Shown: in pieces, positions 25,686 to 34,418 of the stretch | Position numbering within the stretch: the first letter of the stretch is position 1 | How the letters are laid out: every line of letters starts with the position of its first letter | Made by a program: the position numbers and the translations under genes | The notes under the pieces: generated by a model | What the model was told of the DNA's origin: nothing | What the model saw: the letters and a program-made list of their open reading frames with translations, nothing else | Database searches by the model: none | NCBI GenBank assembly: GCA_019694395.1 | Contig: JAIBCC010000021.1 | Location: 1-64,000, forward strand | Origin: Pyrinomonadaceae bacterium | Lineage (GTDB): Bacteria > Acidobacteriota > Blastocatellia > Pyrinomonadales > Pyrinomonadaceae | Direction of reading: 5' to 3' | DNA length: 64,000 nt

Positions 25686-25746
25686 CGTTTTATGTCAAGT
25701 TAGCAAAGAATGTTTTATTTGGCGTAATACCCTTCGCGGGTGCGGG
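25686..25746. repeat. 61-bp direct repeat, copy B
   Basis: Copy containing the intact 3' end of the VWFA gene: nine codons, the stop and about 29 bases beyond. 58/61 identical to 23136-23196. Confidence 0.9.
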
Positions 25747-26707
25747 CTACTAAATTGGGGTTTGTTACCTCAATTTTTATCGAACGCCAATTTCCATCGC
25801 GTTTGGGGTTTAGCGGTTGATATTCAACTGTGTAAAGCGTCCGCAAATCAGCTGCAACGGAGGCATAAAGTTTGCCCATTTCCTCTAAACGATTAATTGA
25901 ATTCAAAGTCCCGCCGGTGCGTCTGGCTAAAATCTGTAATCTTTCGCGGGCGGCTTGGAACATTGCAACTTGAATCGGACTTGGATCCGCTAAATTTTTG
26001 GGATCGCCCGTTGGTAAAGCAAGCGGATAAACAGTCACGCCCTGAGCATCAGCTTGATTTAAAACCCGATTCAAAAGATCGCTGGTTTCAGGTTTGAGGG
26101 CGGTTGCCATTTGGGTTTCGTTGAGATTTTGTAAAACATCGCGGTCTTTGTCTCGAGCTGCCGTATCAACTCCATCGGTCAAAACAATGATTGCTTTGCG
26201 GCGTTTTCCTTCGCCCGCCAGCTTCTGCATTGCCATTGTCAGAGCCTTATAAAGCTGAGTTTTTCCGCGCCCGTTGGATAACATAATTGATTCGGCGATT
26301 TTTTTTCTGTCAGTGGTGAAATCATTGCGCAAATTGACTTTATCGTAAAATTCTATGACTGCTACCCGATCATCAGGTTGGAGCGCATCAATAAATCTAA
26401 AGGCGGACTGTCGAATTGTTTCACGAAAACCCAAAGTTGAGCCCGACATATCCAAAATCATTACCACGCTAAAAGGCGCAACCGTAGGTTTGAATTCAGA
26501 AATATTTTGTTTTACTCCGTCTTCGTAAACTGCAAAATCGTCCTTGCTTAAATTGGTGATTGATTCGCCTCTTAAATTAACTACTCCAATATTTAAACGG
26601 ACAATCGAGGTATCAATGTTGATGACCTCATCCTCATTTTGTGCCTTAATTATTAAAACGCTGGAAACTATTAGTAATAAAAAAATAAAGACCTTGGAAA
26701 TACTCAT
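25715..26707 (-). CDS. Exported VWFA-domain protein
   Basis: 330 residues. The signal peptide (residues 1-22) is followed by the acidobacterial-type start VRLNIGVVNLRGESI and DFAVYEDGVKQNI. A von Willebrand A domain (about 75-270) has the MIDAS motif MILDMSGSTLG, the later threonine (GKTQLYKAL) and VLTDGVDTAARD. The protein ends RTREGYYAK. Such proteins are secreted or periplasmic and bind partners through a divalent metal; the partner is unknown. ATG 26707 is preferred over TTG 26734 because the latter adds nine residues ahead of an otherwise complete signal peptide. The 3' end is duplicated at 23136-23196. Confidence 0.9.
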   Translation of the reverse strand: MSISKVFIFLLLIVSSVLIIKAQNEDEVINIDTSIVRLNIGVVNLRGESITNLSKDDFAVYEDGVKQNISEFKPTVAPFSVVMILDMSGSTLGFRETIRQSAFRFIDALQPDDRVAVIEFYDKVNLRNDFTTDRKKIAESIMLSNGRGKTQLYKALTMAMQKLAGEGKRRKAIIVLTDGVDTAARDKDRDVLQNLNETQMATALKPETSDLLNRVLNQADAQGVTVYPLALPTGDPKNLADPSPIQVAMFQAARERLQILARRTGGTLNSINRLEEMGKLYASVAADLRTLYTVEYQPLNPKRDGNWRSIKIEVTNPNLVARTREGYYAK

Positions 26708-26774
26708 AAAAATAATATTACTCAATAGACGCAAATTCTAAAAATGCAGTTGCATCAGGTTTAAGAAAAACGGC

Positions 26775-26803
26775 TTAACAAGGCTTGATTTCTGTTTTAT
26801 AAT
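26775..26803 (+). promoter_or_regulatory. Sigma-70 promoter for zinc-ribbon gene
   Basis: TTAACA (26775-26780), 17-base spacer, TATAAT (26798-26803). The start codon of the zinc-ribbon gene is 48 bases downstream of the -10, with AGGGG as ribosome site. Confidence 0.65.
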
Positions 26804-26851
26804 AAAATCTCGAAAAAAAATGCCCCCCACAAATCTGAAAAGGGGACATTT

Positions 26852-27400
26852 ATGCTTTATCAACCGAATTTTTGTAATAATTGCGGTGAGGCAGTTGAAA
26901 GATTAGACCGAAAACTCTGGAACAGCACCAGGTTCTGTGAAAACTGCGAATCGGATTTTCGCTTTATTGATTGGTTTCCGAGAATTGGAGTTGTAATTTC
27001 GCTTTTGTTGGCATTATTTGGTTTCGGCAGTTATTTGAAAACTTCTGACAAACCTTTAAATGTAACAAATAATCAGTTTGCAGTTACTGCATCGAATAAA
27101 AATCAAAATGAGAAAAATTCAAATATTTCAAAGGCGCAAAGTCAGACAAATGTTCCGAATGCGATTTTGCCGAATGCATCAAATATCCAAAATCCACCAA
27201 GAGATAATACAACATTAGCGGCTAAACCATCTTCTAATTTGAATACGCAAAATATACCGGAAGAACCCGTCTATTTTTGTGGAGCGCAAACGAAGAAGGG
27301 AAGTCCCTGCACCAGAAAAGTGAAAGGCGGCGGAAGATGTTGGCAGCATAAGGGGCAACCCGCAATGTTGCCGAAAGAAAAACTTGTAGTTAGTAATTGA
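26852..27400 (+). CDS. Zinc-ribbon membrane protein with C-terminal CxxxTKKGxPC motif
   Basis: 182 residues. The N-terminal treble-clef-like ribbon has CNNCGEAVERL and CENCESDF. One transmembrane helix follows (residues 50-65, VVISLLLALFGFGSYL), then a low-complexity N/S/Q-rich linker of about 70 residues. The C-terminal cysteine/histidine motif is CGAQTKKGSPCTRKVKGGG followed by RCWQH. That last motif resembles the DUF5763-type Cys/His module found at protein ends in Bacteroidota and relatives. If the topology is single-pass, the two metal sites lie on opposite sides of the membrane. It precedes a Ser/Thr kinase on the same strand but 186 bases separate them. Confidence 0.75.
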   Translation: MLYQPNFCNNCGEAVERLDRKLWNSTRFCENCESDFRFIDWFPRIGVVISLLLALFGFGSYLKTSDKPLNVTNNQFAVTASNKNQNEKNSNISKAQSQTNVPNAILPNASNIQNPPRDNTTLAAKPSSNLNTQNIPEEPVYFCGAQTKKGSPCTRKVKGGGRCWQHKGQPAMLPKEKLVVSN

Positions 27401-27586
27401 TTTTTTTATCAGCAAAACACTTTGAAAAGATAGGAAAGTAAATTCAACGGTTTGCAATTTTGTTTTAACCGGTGCGTTCCGAAAAAAGGCTTGTTTAGAG
27501 CAAATTAGAGTGTTAGCATTCAATAAATATGGACTTTTTGAAAGCGAAATGAAGTTTTCGTGATTAGATTAAGCCCCCAAATCAAA

Positions 27587-29485
27587 ATGAAACCTTTAAC
27601 ACCAAATTCTTTAATTCAGAATCGTTATTTAGTTGTCCAATTAATTGGAAAAGGCGGAATGGGCGACGTTTATTTAGCAGTTGACCAGAGATTAGGCAGT
27701 GCGATTGCTTTGAAACGGACATTCTTTTCGGAAGATGAAAATTTAAGTATGGCTTTTGAACGCGAAGCAAAAATGCTGGCGCGTCTAAGACATCCGGTTT
27801 TACCAAAAGTTAGTGACCATTTTATTGAGGGAGATACTCAATATTTGGTCATGGAGCATATTTCGGGAGACGATCTATCAACCCGTTTGGATAATAGCAA
27901 AAAACCGTTTCCCGTGAGCTGGGTTTTGTTTTGGGCGGATCAGTTGTTGGATGCTCTTTCCTATTTGCATTCGCACGAACCGCCGATCATTCATCGTGAC
28001 ATCAAACCGCAAAACTTAAAATTAACCAACGAAAATCACATTATTTTGTTGGATTTCGGATTGGCTAAAAATTCGGTTGGCGAAACCCGTCTGAGCACTA
28101 CCGGAAATTTTATCGCTTATACGCCGAATTATGCTTCGATGGAGCAAATTCGCGGAACCGGAACGACCGCAAGAAGTGATGTTTATTCACTTTCGGCAAC
28201 GATGTATCAGCTTTTATCTTGCATAGTTCCGGCTGATGCTTTGACCCGGGCGGATGCGGTGCTGAATAACATGCCGGATCCGATTGAGTCTTTGACCAAA
28301 TTAAACCCGGAAGTTACTCCGGCACTTGCCGCCGTGATAATGCGTGGATTGAGCCTCAGTGCTGAACAGCGTTATGCCTCAGCGCGAGATATGCAGCTTG
28401 CTTTGCGCGAGGCTTATTCACAGGTGCAAAACGCAATGTCTGCCCAGACCGTCGCTTTTAATGTTGAAGAAGAATTAAATAAAACAGATACTTCGAGAGC
28501 GCAATCCGATATAAAAACGGTTGCTTTCTCAACCCCGGTTTCAGAGCCGGTTGGAGAAAAAACGGAAGTTATGCCGGTTGATCTGTTTCCTGTTACGCAG
28601 GAAACTCCGCCCCCGATTGTAACCGCGCCTCCGGCGGATTTTGATGCAACCGTAGCATCCGTTTTACCTTCAAGTGAAGCGCAAACCCAAGTTACTCCGG
28701 TCGACACAACACCACCTTTAGTTGGAGAAAAGACCGAAGTCTTGCCGTTTGATTTACCGACTCCGGTTGGAGAAAAAACAGAAGTTATTCCGGTTGAAAT
28801 CTCAACCCCTTATCAAAATGAGACAACCAATAATGAAGCCGAACAATACAATCCTGAAGCTACGGTTCCGTTAATTTCGTATGAGGGACCAATCTCAGAA
28901 GTTCCGGCGAATCAGCCTGCTAATTTTGTTTCCCCTCCGCCGGTTGTCGTCGAACCTGAACCGGAGCCTGTTTCTGTTGTTCAAGAATCTGTTCCAGTTG
29001 CACCTCAACCCGAGCCGAAGAAAAAAGCGGCATCAAGCGGTGGAGGCGGCGGAAAGATATTTGCCATCATCGGAGTTTTATTGGTTTTGGGAATTTTAGC
29101 TTTAGCCGGAGTCGGCGGCGGTTTGTATGTTTATAAACCCGAGTTGTTAGGACTTGCAACGCCAACTCCAAAGCCGTCAGCGACTCCAACGCCTGTGCCG
29201 AGTGTAACACCATCGCCTGAACCGACTCTGGAAGCAAATAATAATTCAAATACAAATTCGCCGGTCGATGTAGCGAACACAAATAACGGAAATTCAAATT
29301 CTGCAACACCTACTCCAGAGGTTGCGACGGAGAAAACGCCCGGGGATAAATTTCCAAAAGATAATGTGCCGACTCCGACTCCGCGTGTAGGAACACAGCC
29401 AACTCCAGGAAAAGTGGCTACGCCAAAACCGCAACCGACGAAAGCCGTATCTAAAACACCAAGCAGAACTGATATTTTGCAATAA
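27587..29485 (+). CDS. Transmembrane Ser/Thr protein kinase (PknB-like) with Thr-rich repeats
   Basis: 632 residues. The kinase domain (about 10-270) is complete: glycine loop LIGKGGMGDVYLA, lysine in IALKRTF, catalytic loop VIHRDIKPQNLKL and DFGLAKN. The juxtamembrane region (about 290-470) contains three copies of VGEKTEVxPxD/E and further T-x-V motifs (ATVASV, ATVPLI, KTVAFS). A single transmembrane helix (IFAIIGVLLVLGILALAGVG) leads to a Pro/Thr/Asn-rich tail. The T-x-V-hydrophobic motifs look like phosphothreonine docking sites for FHA domains (inference). ATG 27587 sits just before the kinase domain; GTG 27560 is an alternative and neither has a clear ribosome site. The TPR gene follows after 15 bases. 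Confidence 0.9.
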   Translation: MKPLTPNSLIQNRYLVVQLIGKGGMGDVYLAVDQRLGSAIALKRTFFSEDENLSMAFEREAKMLARLRHPVLPKVSDHFIEGDTQYLVMEHISGDDLSTRLDNSKKPFPVSWVLFWADQLLDALSYLHSHEPPIIHRDIKPQNLKLTNENHIILLDFGLAKNSVGETRLSTTGNFIAYTPNYASMEQIRGTGTTARSDVYSLSATMYQLLSCIVPADALTRADAVLNNMPDPIESLTKLNPEVTPALAAVIMRGLSLSAEQRYASARDMQLALREAYSQVQNAMSAQTVAFNVEEELNKTDTSRAQSDIKTVAFSTPVSEPVGEKTEVMPVDLFPVTQETPPPIVTAPPADFDATVASVLPSSEAQTQVTPVDTTPPLVGEKTEVLPFDLPTPVGEKTEVIPVEISTPYQNETTNNEAEQYNPEATVPLISYEGPISEVPANQPANFVSPPPVVVEPEPEPVSVVQESVPVAPQPEPKKKAASSGGGGGKIFAIIGVLLVLGILALAGVGGGLYVYKPELLGLATPTPKPSATPTPVPSVTPSPEPTLEANNNSNTNSPVDVANTNNGNSNSATPTPEVATEKTPGDKFPKDNVPTPTPRVGTQPTPGKVATPKPQPTKAVSKTPSRTDILQ

Positions 29486-29500
29486 TTTTGGAGATTGAAA

Positions 29501-30886
29501 ATGAACAAAAAAATTTATTTATTATTTTTAACTTTGGCTTTTTTGCTTTCAATGAATTTTATTGTTTCGGCGCAACCTCCGAAAAAAGTAGTTGAACAAG
29601 CAAAGAAATTCTTTCAGGAAGGCGAGAAACTGTTTAATCAAAAGAAATACAGACTTGCCATTGAAAAATACAATCAATCAATTGCGCTGGTTCCGAAAAA
29701 CCCGATCGCTAACTTTAGAAAAGGGCAGGCTCTTTTTGAATTAAAAGAAAATGAAGGGGCTTTGAATGCTTTTACTACATCTCTGAATGATGGTTTTCAG
29801 TCACCTGCCGATATTTATAGTTACCGTTGGTATCTCTATTATGAAAAGAAAGATTTGGACAATGCGCTCAATGATTTACAAAAGGCATTGCAAGCAAAGC
29901 CAAATGACAGTTATCTGTTAATTTCTGCCGGTGATATTTATCGGGAAAAGAAAATGGATAAAGAGGCAATCGCTGCTTATGAAAAAGCTGCACCTCTGGC
30001 TCAGAATAACAATGATTTGTATTATTTGATCGCCGTTTCCTACTCTAATCTTGGAGATTATGTTCAACAAGGAGTTTCCGCATTAAAAGCAGTTCAAAAA
30101 CAAACCAGATTTTTGGGCGAATCGTGGTATTTGATCGGCGATGCTTTCCAACGCCAACGAAAATTTGATGATGCCGCTGCTGCGTATGAAAGAGCGATTT
30201 CTGCCAAACCCGATATTGTTAATTCGTTTCTCAATCTTGGTCAAATTTATCAGATTCAGAACCGTTTACCCGAAGCAGTGGCAATTGCTAAAAAAGGAAT
30301 TGAGAATCATCCAAATGATGGAAATCTCTATATCAGTTTGAGTTGGTTCTATAGTTTGACCGACCAAAATGAAGAAGCTGCCACTACGGCTAAAAAAGCT
30401 ACGGAATTACTGCCGAAAGAACCGATGGGTTATACCAATTTGTGTCGGGCTTACAATGATCTAAAGCAATACAATGCAGCTATTGATGCTTGTAACACTG
30501 CTTTAAAACTTAATCCAAATGATGGTGAGACCAATTTTTATATGGCTCGCGCCTTGGATTTTCAAAAGAAACCCGATGCCGCAACGCCTTATTACAACAA
30601 AGCCGTTAAAGGATTAATCGACTACACCAAAAGTTTGCCGGATAACGCAGATGGATACTATCTGTTAGGCAATGCTTATTACGCAGTTGGTAAAAGATCC
30701 GAAGCGATCAATGCGTATCGGCAAGCCTTGATTTTAAGTCCGAAATTTACCAAAGCGATCTATAATTTGGGATATATGTATGTCTTAAACGGCGATAAAC
30801 CCGCAGCACGAACACAATATGATTCGCTTTTGAAACTTGATGCCGATCTAGCCGGAAAATTATTACAGGCAATTAACGGTAAGTAA
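29501..30886 (+). CDS. Exported TPR-repeat protein
   Basis: 461 residues with a signal peptide (residues 1-24, ending FIVSAQ). At least ten tetratricopeptide repeats follow, for example YRLAIEKYNQSIALVPKNP, FDDAAAAYERAISAKPDIV, YNAAIDACNTALKLNPNDG and RSEAINAYRQALILSPKFT. TPR arrays are protein-binding scaffolds; here it would be periplasmic. GGAG at 29490-29493 selects ATG 29501 over TTG 29495. It starts 15 bases after the Ser/Thr kinase stop, so the two are probably cotranscribed, and the TPR protein may meet the kinase's external tail. Confidence 0.9.
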   Translation: MNKKIYLLFLTLAFLLSMNFIVSAQPPKKVVEQAKKFFQEGEKLFNQKKYRLAIEKYNQSIALVPKNPIANFRKGQALFELKENEGALNAFTTSLNDGFQSPADIYSYRWYLYYEKKDLDNALNDLQKALQAKPNDSYLLISAGDIYREKKMDKEAIAAYEKAAPLAQNNNDLYYLIAVSYSNLGDYVQQGVSALKAVQKQTRFLGESWYLIGDAFQRQRKFDDAAAAYERAISAKPDIVNSFLNLGQIYQIQNRLPEAVAIAKKGIENHPNDGNLYISLSWFYSLTDQNEEAATTAKKATELLPKEPMGYTNLCRAYNDLKQYNAAIDACNTALKLNPNDGETNFYMARALDFQKKPDAATPYYNKAVKGLIDYTKSLPDNADGYYLLGNAYYAVGKRSEAINAYRQALILSPKFTKAIYNLGYMYVLNGDKPAARTQYDSLLKLDADLAGKLLQAINGK

Positions 30887-30903
30887 CGGCAAATTAAAAA
30901 AGT

Positions 30904-30941
30904 AAAAAGGTAAAAGTGAGAAGTTTGCTTTTACCTTTTTT
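30904..30941 (+). terminator. Terminator after TPR gene, built from heptamer repeats
   Basis: AAAAAGGTAAAAG (30904-30916) pairs perfectly over 13 bases with CTTTTACCTTTTT (30928-30940). The left arm continues a period-7 run (AAAAGTA, AAAAGGT, AAAAGTG). Confidence 0.85.
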
Positions 30942-30994
30942 GCGTTTGGAGTTTTTTCATTGATGAAATAAAATGTCAGGCAAGGGCTGAAAAT

Positions 30995-31867
30995 ATGAAC
31001 AAAATAATTCTCGAAACTCCAAGGGAGTTTGATTTTAGACGCACGGTTTTGAGTCACGGCTGGTGCGAACTGTTGCCTTTCAAAATTGATCAGGAAAACT
31101 GGACGATTGAAACGGTTTTACACGCAAATAAGCCGCTTTCGGTCAAAATTTGCGAAACAGAAAACGGTTTGGAAATAGAAGTCTTTGACCAAATTGATGA
31201 CACCGCCGAAGCGAAAATAAGAAGAGATATTGGACATATTTTCAGGTTTGATGAAAATTTGTCGGAGTTTTACAAATTAATTAAACCCGAAAAACATTTA
31301 GCCTGGGTTTTGAAGCAAAAAGCCGGACGTTTATTGCGTTCAACCACCGTTTTCGAAGATTTGGTCAAAACGATTTGCACCACGAATTGCAGTTGGGCTT
31401 TGACCAAAATAATGGTCACAAACTTGGTCGAAAAACTCGGCGAACCAACCAAAGACGGCAAAAAAGCCTTCCCAACTGCCGAAAAAATGGCAACGCAATC
31501 AACCGAATTTTACAAAGAAGAAATCCGTTCCGGTTATCGTGCGCCGTATTTCAAAGAATTAGCGGAAAAAATCGTAGAAGGGAAATTAAATGTTGAAAAT
31601 TGGCTGACCACGGATTTACCGACCAAGGAATTAAAAAAAGAGATGAAAAAGGTCAAAGGTGTTGGCGATTATGCGGCTGATAACCTCTTAAAATTGCTCG
31701 GACGTTATGACGGACTTGCACTTGATTCGTGGCTGCGGGGGCAATTCTACAAAAAATACAATGACGGAACTGTTTGCGACGACAAGCAAATCGAAAAACA
31801 CTACGAACGCTTCCACAAATGGCGCGGATTGGTAATTTGGTGCGATATGACTGAAAAATGGATGTAA
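30995..31867 (+). CDS. HhH-GPD DNA glycosylase (AlkA/Ogg-like)
   Basis: 290 residues. The C-terminal half holds a helix-hairpin-helix (KKVKGVGDYAADNLLKLLG) followed by the catalytic aspartate in GLALDSWLRGQF, the layout of HhH-GPD base-excision glycosylases. The middle has FEDLVKTICTTNCSW, the segment that usually precedes the substrate pocket. The N-terminus is a beta-sheet domain as in AlkA/Ogg. No [4Fe-4S] cysteine cluster is present at the C-terminus. It could remove alkylated or oxidised bases; the sequence does not decide which. A leader with GGGCTG precedes ATG 30995. Confidence 0.85.
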   Translation: MNKIILETPREFDFRRTVLSHGWCELLPFKIDQENWTIETVLHANKPLSVKICETENGLEIEVFDQIDDTAEAKIRRDIGHIFRFDENLSEFYKLIKPEKHLAWVLKQKAGRLLRSTTVFEDLVKTICTTNCSWALTKIMVTNLVEKLGEPTKDGKKAFPTAEKMATQSTEFYKEEIRSGYRAPYFKELAEKIVEGKLNVENWLTTDLPTKELKKEMKKVKGVGDYAADNLLKLLGRYDGLALDSWLRGQFYKKYNDGTVCDDKQIEKHYERFHKWRGLVIWCDMTEKWM

Positions 31868-32036
31868 AGTCGTATAAGACGTAACTTACAAATCCTTTTT
31901 GCGTAATAATTTACAAGAAATTTTTTTTCAAGAAAAGTAAAAAATCTTTCGACTTTTTTCAAAACTCCCGCGTCTGAATGAATGTGTGAGCGAGTAACTC
32001 ACAGTCAATTTGAAAAGAAAAAAGGAGAGAGTTTTT

Positions 32037-32507
32037 ATGAAAAAGAATTTATTCAATTTATTCGCAATGTTATCAGGTGTTATGGCAGTTTTGGTTTTTG
32101 CTAATGTGAGCAATGCTCAGCCGCGTGTTGCGCGAGGCAGAGTTTATACCAAAGAAGAAGTTAAACAAATCATCAAAAATGTTGAAGACCGTGTTGATAA
32201 ATTCAAAAAAGAATTTGATAAATCATTAGACCACAGTGTGTTGAACGGTTCCAACCGCGAAGATTATTTGAATGACCGGGCAAAAGATTTGGAACACGCA
32301 ACCGATGAATTACGCCGCGAATTTGACAAACACGATTTGTGGATTGAAAACAAAGACGAAGTTCGCAAATGTTTGAATATTGCTCAGGACATCAATGTTG
32401 CCATGAAAAACCGTCATTTCGGAGCTGTCACCGAATCGAATTGGGCAAATGTCAGATACGAATTAAATACCTTGGCAAAAATTTACAATTTGCCGACCAT
32501 TCGATAA
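32037..32507 (+). CDS. Small exported helical protein, unknown
   Basis: 156 residues with a signal peptide (residues 1-27, ending NVSNAQ). The mature part is highly charged and probably all helical (EEVKQIIKNVEDRVDKFKKE, LEHATDELRREFDKHDLW). No family recognised, though similar small secreted helical proteins are frequent in this phylum. AAGGAGAGA precedes ATG 32037. A perfect 6-bp dyad TGTGAG-N7-CTCACA lies 30 bases ahead of the ribosome site (31985-32003) and may be an operator. Confidence 0.8.
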   Translation: MKKNLFNLFAMLSGVMAVLVFANVSNAQPRVARGRVYTKEEVKQIIKNVEDRVDKFKKEFDKSLDHSVLNGSNREDYLNDRAKDLEHATDELRREFDKHDLWIENKDEVRKCLNIAQDINVAMKNRHFGAVTESNWANVRYELNTLAKIYNLPTIR

Positions 32508-32530
32508 AAGTAAAGTAAAATCAGTATCTT

Positions 32531-32558
32531 AGGCGGGTTTACAAAACCTGCCTTTTTA
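32531..32558 (+). terminator. Terminator after small helical-protein gene
   Basis: AGGCGGGTTT (32531-32540) pairs with AAACCTGCCT (32544-32553) with one G-U, and TTTTT follows. Confidence 0.85.
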
Positions 32559-32639
32559 CTATTTGGAATTATTTTCTTACGGTTTCGGCTATTCTTTGCT
32601 AAACTGTGCATCAGATAACTTAAAAAAGGTTTAATTAAA

Positions 32640-34418
32640 ATGTTAGAAGCGGGAAAATTATTACAGGATCGTTACCGGATAAAAAAACAGATCGGACAAG
32701 GCGGAATGGGAGCAGTTTATATTGCAACCGATGAGCGTTTTGGCAGCACCGTAGCGATTAAAGAGACTTTCTTTTCAGATGCCAATTACAGCAAAGCCTT
32801 TGAACGCGAAGCTCGTCTTCTTAATAATTTACGTCATCCGGCTCTCCCGCGCGTCAGTGACTTTTTTAGTGATGAAAACGGGCAATTCCTGGTGATGGAA
32901 TACATTACCGGCGAAGACCTTTCCGAAATGCTGGAGAAAAGGGAAGGCGCATTTCCGCTGAACGATGTTTTGAACTGGGCGGATCAATTGCTTGATGCCC
33001 TTGATTTTCTCCATACTCAGGAAATGCCGGTAATTCACCGCGACATCAAACCGCAAAACTTAAAACTAACTCCGCGCGGACAAATTATTTTGCTGGATTT
33101 TGGTTTGGCAAAAGGTAATCCGACCGATGCTCAACATAATACTGCGGCGAAAAGTGTGTTCGGTTATTCGCGTAATTATGCTTCTTTGGAACAGATGCAG
33201 GGAACGGGAACTGATCCGCGCAGCGATCTTTATTCGTTAGGAGCAACTCTTTATCATTTAATAACAGGAATTCCTCCGATTGATGCTTTAACCCGCGCAA
33301 TGCAGGTTTTGAGTGGTGACAAAGATCCGCTCAAACCGGCAAATGAATTACATCCGCAGATTCCAATCGGAATTTCCGAAGTTTTGCAGCGGGCATTGGA
33401 TTTGAATGCTAATTTTCGTCCAAGTTCTGCTGTTGCAATGAGAACAATGTTGGCAGAAAGCGAAAATCTTGAGATTTCGGACGTTTCAGCTTCTCCGATT
33501 AAAAAGCCTGCAACGGGGCTTTTAACTCAAAATACACAGGTTTTTGATAGTATTCCGAATTCTAGAGATACTCAAGCAGGAGCAAATCAGACGGATATTC
33601 AGCCGCTGGCAGTTCAATCCGATATTGCAAAAGTGGAAACGGATTCGGTCGTGACCAGATTTGAACCGAAAAAACAAAATATTCAAATTCCGGTCGGAGG
33701 TGAGACTGCAACTGAAGTTAGAGCGAATTCCGGGAACACTCAATCGCAAAATACCGGAAAAGGAAAGACAATGGCAGCTACTGCGCTGGGAACGTTGCTT
33801 TTGGTTGGAACGGCTTTAGGTGGATTATATGCCTTTAAGCCGGATATTTTTTCGGGAAGCGTAAGCAATATTAATACTCAGCAATCCGCGAATAATAATA
33901 CAACTTTAGCAAATACAATCAATGTTGATTCTAATGCCAATAATTCTGCAATAGCGATAAATAATTCAAACGTTTCAGAACCATTGAGTAATAAGAAAGC
34001 TGAAAAAGTTGTAACCGCAAAGACTTCAACACAGCCTAAAGACGAAAATAAGGAATCAACTGTTGCACAAGAAAATCCGCCCGAAAAGGAAGCCAAAGTA
34101 ATTATCGAAGACAAAGAAGGCAATCAAGTTTTGGAAGACGGAACAGTTAAAGCTAAAGACGGAACTATCGTTACCCGGGAAGGAAAGGTCATTAGAAACG
34201 GAGTTGTCATTGCTAATCCGAATGTTCGGATCAGACCGATGCCGCCGAATGTTGAAATGCCGCCGATTCCTCGTGAGGAACTTGAAAAACTGACACCTGA
34301 ACAAAGAAAAAAAATCAGGCAAGTTATGGAAAATCAAAGGCGAATTATGAACGAGCAAAGACGGCAAGCGGAAAGAAATAATCCGCCGCCGGCTCCGAAT
34401 CGAACGCCTCCGAATTAA
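32640..34418 (+). CDS. Transmembrane Ser/Thr protein kinase
   Basis: 592 residues, paralogous to the kinase at 27587. Kinase domain (about 10-265): IGQGGMGAVYIATDERFGS, VIHRDIKPQNLKLTPRG, LDFGLAKG. A linker rich in T, D and Q precedes a transmembrane helix (about residues 382-400, AATALGTLLLVGTALGGLYA). The external part is Asn/Ser-rich, then has a charged, helical end (EELEKLTPEQRKKIRQVMEN). The segment VIIEDKEGNQVLEDGTVKAK carries short repeats of the form xxDGTxxxxDGTIV. Its last four bases overlap the end of the convergent acyltransferase gene. Confidence 0.9.
   Translation: MLEAGKLLQDRYRIKKQIGQGGMGAVYIATDERFGSTVAIKETFFSDANYSKAFEREARLLNNLRHPALPRVSDFFSDENGQFLVMEYITGEDLSEMLEKREGAFPLNDVLNWADQLLDALDFLHTQEMPVIHRDIKPQNLKLTPRGQIILLDFGLAKGNPTDAQHNTAAKSVFGYSRNYASLEQMQGTGTDPRSDLYSLGATLYHLITGIPPIDALTRAMQVLSGDKDPLKPANELHPQIPIGISEVLQRALDLNANFRPSSAVAMRTMLAESENLEISDVSASPIKKPATGLLTQNTQVFDSIPNSRDTQAGANQTDIQPLAVQSDIAKVETDSVVTRFEPKKQNIQIPVGGETATEVRANSGNTQSQNTGKGKTMAATALGTLLLVGTALGGLYAFKPDIFSGSVSNINTQQSANNNTTLANTINVDSNANNSAIAINNSNVSEPLSNKKAEKVVTAKTSTQPKDENKESTVAQENPPEKEAKVIIEDKEGNQVLEDGTVKAKDGTIVTREGKVIRNGVVIANPNVRIRPMPPNVEMPPIPREELEKLTPEQRKKIRQVMENQRRIMNEQRRQAERNNPPPAPNRTPPN

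Noticed and set aside
23136-25746. Integrative element at tRNA-Arg with the 61-bp repeats as att sites
   Set aside because: No integrase; the repeat lies at the 5' side of the tRNA and not its 3' end; and the repeat contains VWFA codons with synonymous differences, which is paralogy rather than site-specific recombination.
31985-32003. CRP-type site TGTGA...TCACA
   Set aside because: The spacer is nine bases rather than six and the dyad is better described as TGTGAG-N7-CTCACA; the regulator cannot be named.
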